Assembly: GCA_946887045.1 (NCBI GenBank)
Contig: CAMPKC010000102.1
Coordinates: forward strand, 1 to 5,998
Direction: 5' to 3'
DNA: 5,998 nt
Origin: an uncultured Sphingobacteriaceae bacterium
GTDB lineage: Bacteria; Bacteroidota; Bacteroidia; Sphingobacteriales; Sphingobacteriaceae
Shown here: piece after piece, positions 5,410 through 5,998 of the stretch
How positions within the stretch are numbered: position 1 is the first letter of the stretch
How the letters are laid out: each line of letters begins with the position of its first letter
Notes under the pieces: generated by a model
The model's database searches: none
What the model was told of the DNA's origin: nothing
What the model saw: the letters and a program-made list of their open reading frames with translations, nothing else
Program-made: the position numbers and the translations under genes

Positions 5410-5998
5410 ATGAACAAGAGTTTAAAAGAGTTTTTTTCCTTTTCGAAAAAGGAGTTAAATGGTCTGCTGGTATTTTGTTTCTTTCTTGTTTTGATTGCCA
5501 TCTCCCCGGTAATCTATTCGCGCTTAAATCCTCCAAAAGCATATAATTACTCAGATTTTGAGAAGGAGGTCGAGGCATTTCGAGCTTCTGCTATCGAGAA
5601 GGAGCCTTACAGAGATTATTATCCTTCAGCAAAGAATGCGATAGCTGAAAAAGGATTCTCCGGTGAACTATTCAGGTTCAATCCCAATAATCTAAGCGTC
5701 TTAGATTGGAAAAGGCTGGGTTTGAGTGATAAACAAATTAAGGTTATAAAGAATTATGAAGCCAAGGGTGGTAAGTTTTATAGAAATGAAGACTTAAAAA
5801 AAATCTATTCGATAAAGCCGGATCAGTATGCGAGGCTCGAGCCGTTTATCAATATTCCCGAAAGAGCTGACCTTTATAAACAGAAGTCTGAAAATACATT
5901 TAAGAAGGCTGACCACCATAAGATTGTACTAATAGATATAAATTCAGCTGATTCCAGCCAATTAGAAACTTTAAACGGAATAGGTCCGGCTTTTGCCT
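5410..5998 (+). CDS. membrane-anchored helix-hairpin-helix protein (partial)
   Basis: The frame is open from ATG 5410 to the window edge (196 complete codons); an in-frame TAA at 5368 bounds the start. A short cytoplasmic N-terminus is followed by one hydrophobic helix (about 17-37, NGLLVFCFFLVLIAISPVIY) with no clear cleavage site, so it is probably an N-terminal anchor. A charged linker leads to a helix-hairpin-helix-like module at about 86-148, containing FRFNPNNLSVLDWKRLGLS and the GGKFYRNEDLKKIY segment. A second, typical ComEA-like HhH begins at IDINSADSSQLETLNGIGPAFA (175-196) and runs off the window. Repeated HhH units of this type bind double-stranded DNA without sequence specificity. 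The family is common in Bacteroidetes and is usually annotated as ComEA-related. A role in DNA uptake is possible but not shown here. The full protein is probably around 300 aa. Confidence 0.85.
   Translation, partial: MNKSLKEFFSFSKKELNGLLVFCFFLVLIAISPVIYSRLNPPKAYNYSDFEKEVEAFRASAIEKEPYRDYYPSAKNAIAEKGFSGELFRFNPNNLSVLDWKRLGLSDKQIKVIKNYEAKGGKFYRNEDLKKIYSIKPDQYARLEPFINIPERADLYKQKSENTFKKADHHKIVLIDINSADSSQLETLNGIGPAFA

Noticed and set aside
4990..5412. Shared TACCTATG context at the starts of the zinc-ribbon and HhH genes
   Set aside because: Only eight bases, three of them the start codon itself; ACCT is not a Shine-Dalgarno sequence and the similarity is probably coincidental.
5208..5501. Minus-strand frame of 97 codons across the zinc-ribbon/HhH gap
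   Set aside because: It is antisense to two supported genes, and the basic, Phe/Ile-rich product reflects the AT-rich opposite strand.
1..5998. Search for tRNA, rRNA, CRISPR repeats, insertion sequence ends, transposase or integrase genes, toxin-antitoxin or phage-defence genes
   Set aside because: No cloverleaf-like sequence, regularly spaced repeats, terminal inverted repeats or matching protein motifs were seen; the gene content looks like ordinary chromosome.

Overview
The window looks like an ordinary chromosomal segment from a member of the Bacteroidetes, most likely Sphingobacteriaceae (Pedobacter/Mucilaginibacter-like). I infer this from the moderate-to-low GC content, the near-absence of Shine-Dalgarno sequences before starts, promoter-like TTTG/TAnnTTTG elements, a short SSB without an acidic tail, and a membrane-anchored helix-hairpin-helix protein. 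The species cannot be fixed from the sequence alone.

Left part (1-2983): an envelope-glycan block. The 3' end of an unrecognised gene (1-207) overlaps by ATGA a GtrB/DPM1-type membrane glycosyltransferase (204-1160). That gene overlaps by 32 bp an eight-helix integral membrane protein of the LPG_synthase_TM (UPF0104/AglD-like) family (1129-2046). The three are evidently one translationally coupled unit. Facing them, and overlapping the last 14 bp, is an extended-SDR nucleotide-sugar epimerase resembling UDP-glucuronate 4-epimerases (2033-2983, minus strand). A reasonable inference is that the epimerase makes a nucleotide sugar, the glycosyltransferase loads a sugar onto a polyprenyl phosphate, and the membrane protein acts in the same lipid-linked pathway.

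Middle (2984-4390): a 160-bp divergent intergenic region with one promoter candidate, then a classical short-chain dehydrogenase (3144-3845). A small lipoprotein (3856-4350) with a possible GerMN-like domain follows 10 bp later. A strong hairpin at 4349-4386, with U-tracts on both strands, ends this unit and the convergent ssb gene.

Right part (4392-5998): nucleic-acid-related genes. A 111-aa SSB (minus strand) is divergent from a 119-aa four-cysteine zinc-ribbon protein of unknown function (4995-5354). The 267-bp spacer between them carries a 30-bp near-palindrome that looks like an operator. After a 55-bp gap with a 9-bp inverted repeat and a promoter candidate comes a membrane-anchored helix-hairpin-helix protein (5410 to the window end).

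I found no mobile element, RNA gene, CRISPR array or clear new multi-gene system. The items most worth a second look are the palindrome between ssb and the zinc-ribbon gene, the zinc-ribbon protein itself, and the inverted repeat in front of the helix-hairpin-helix gene.
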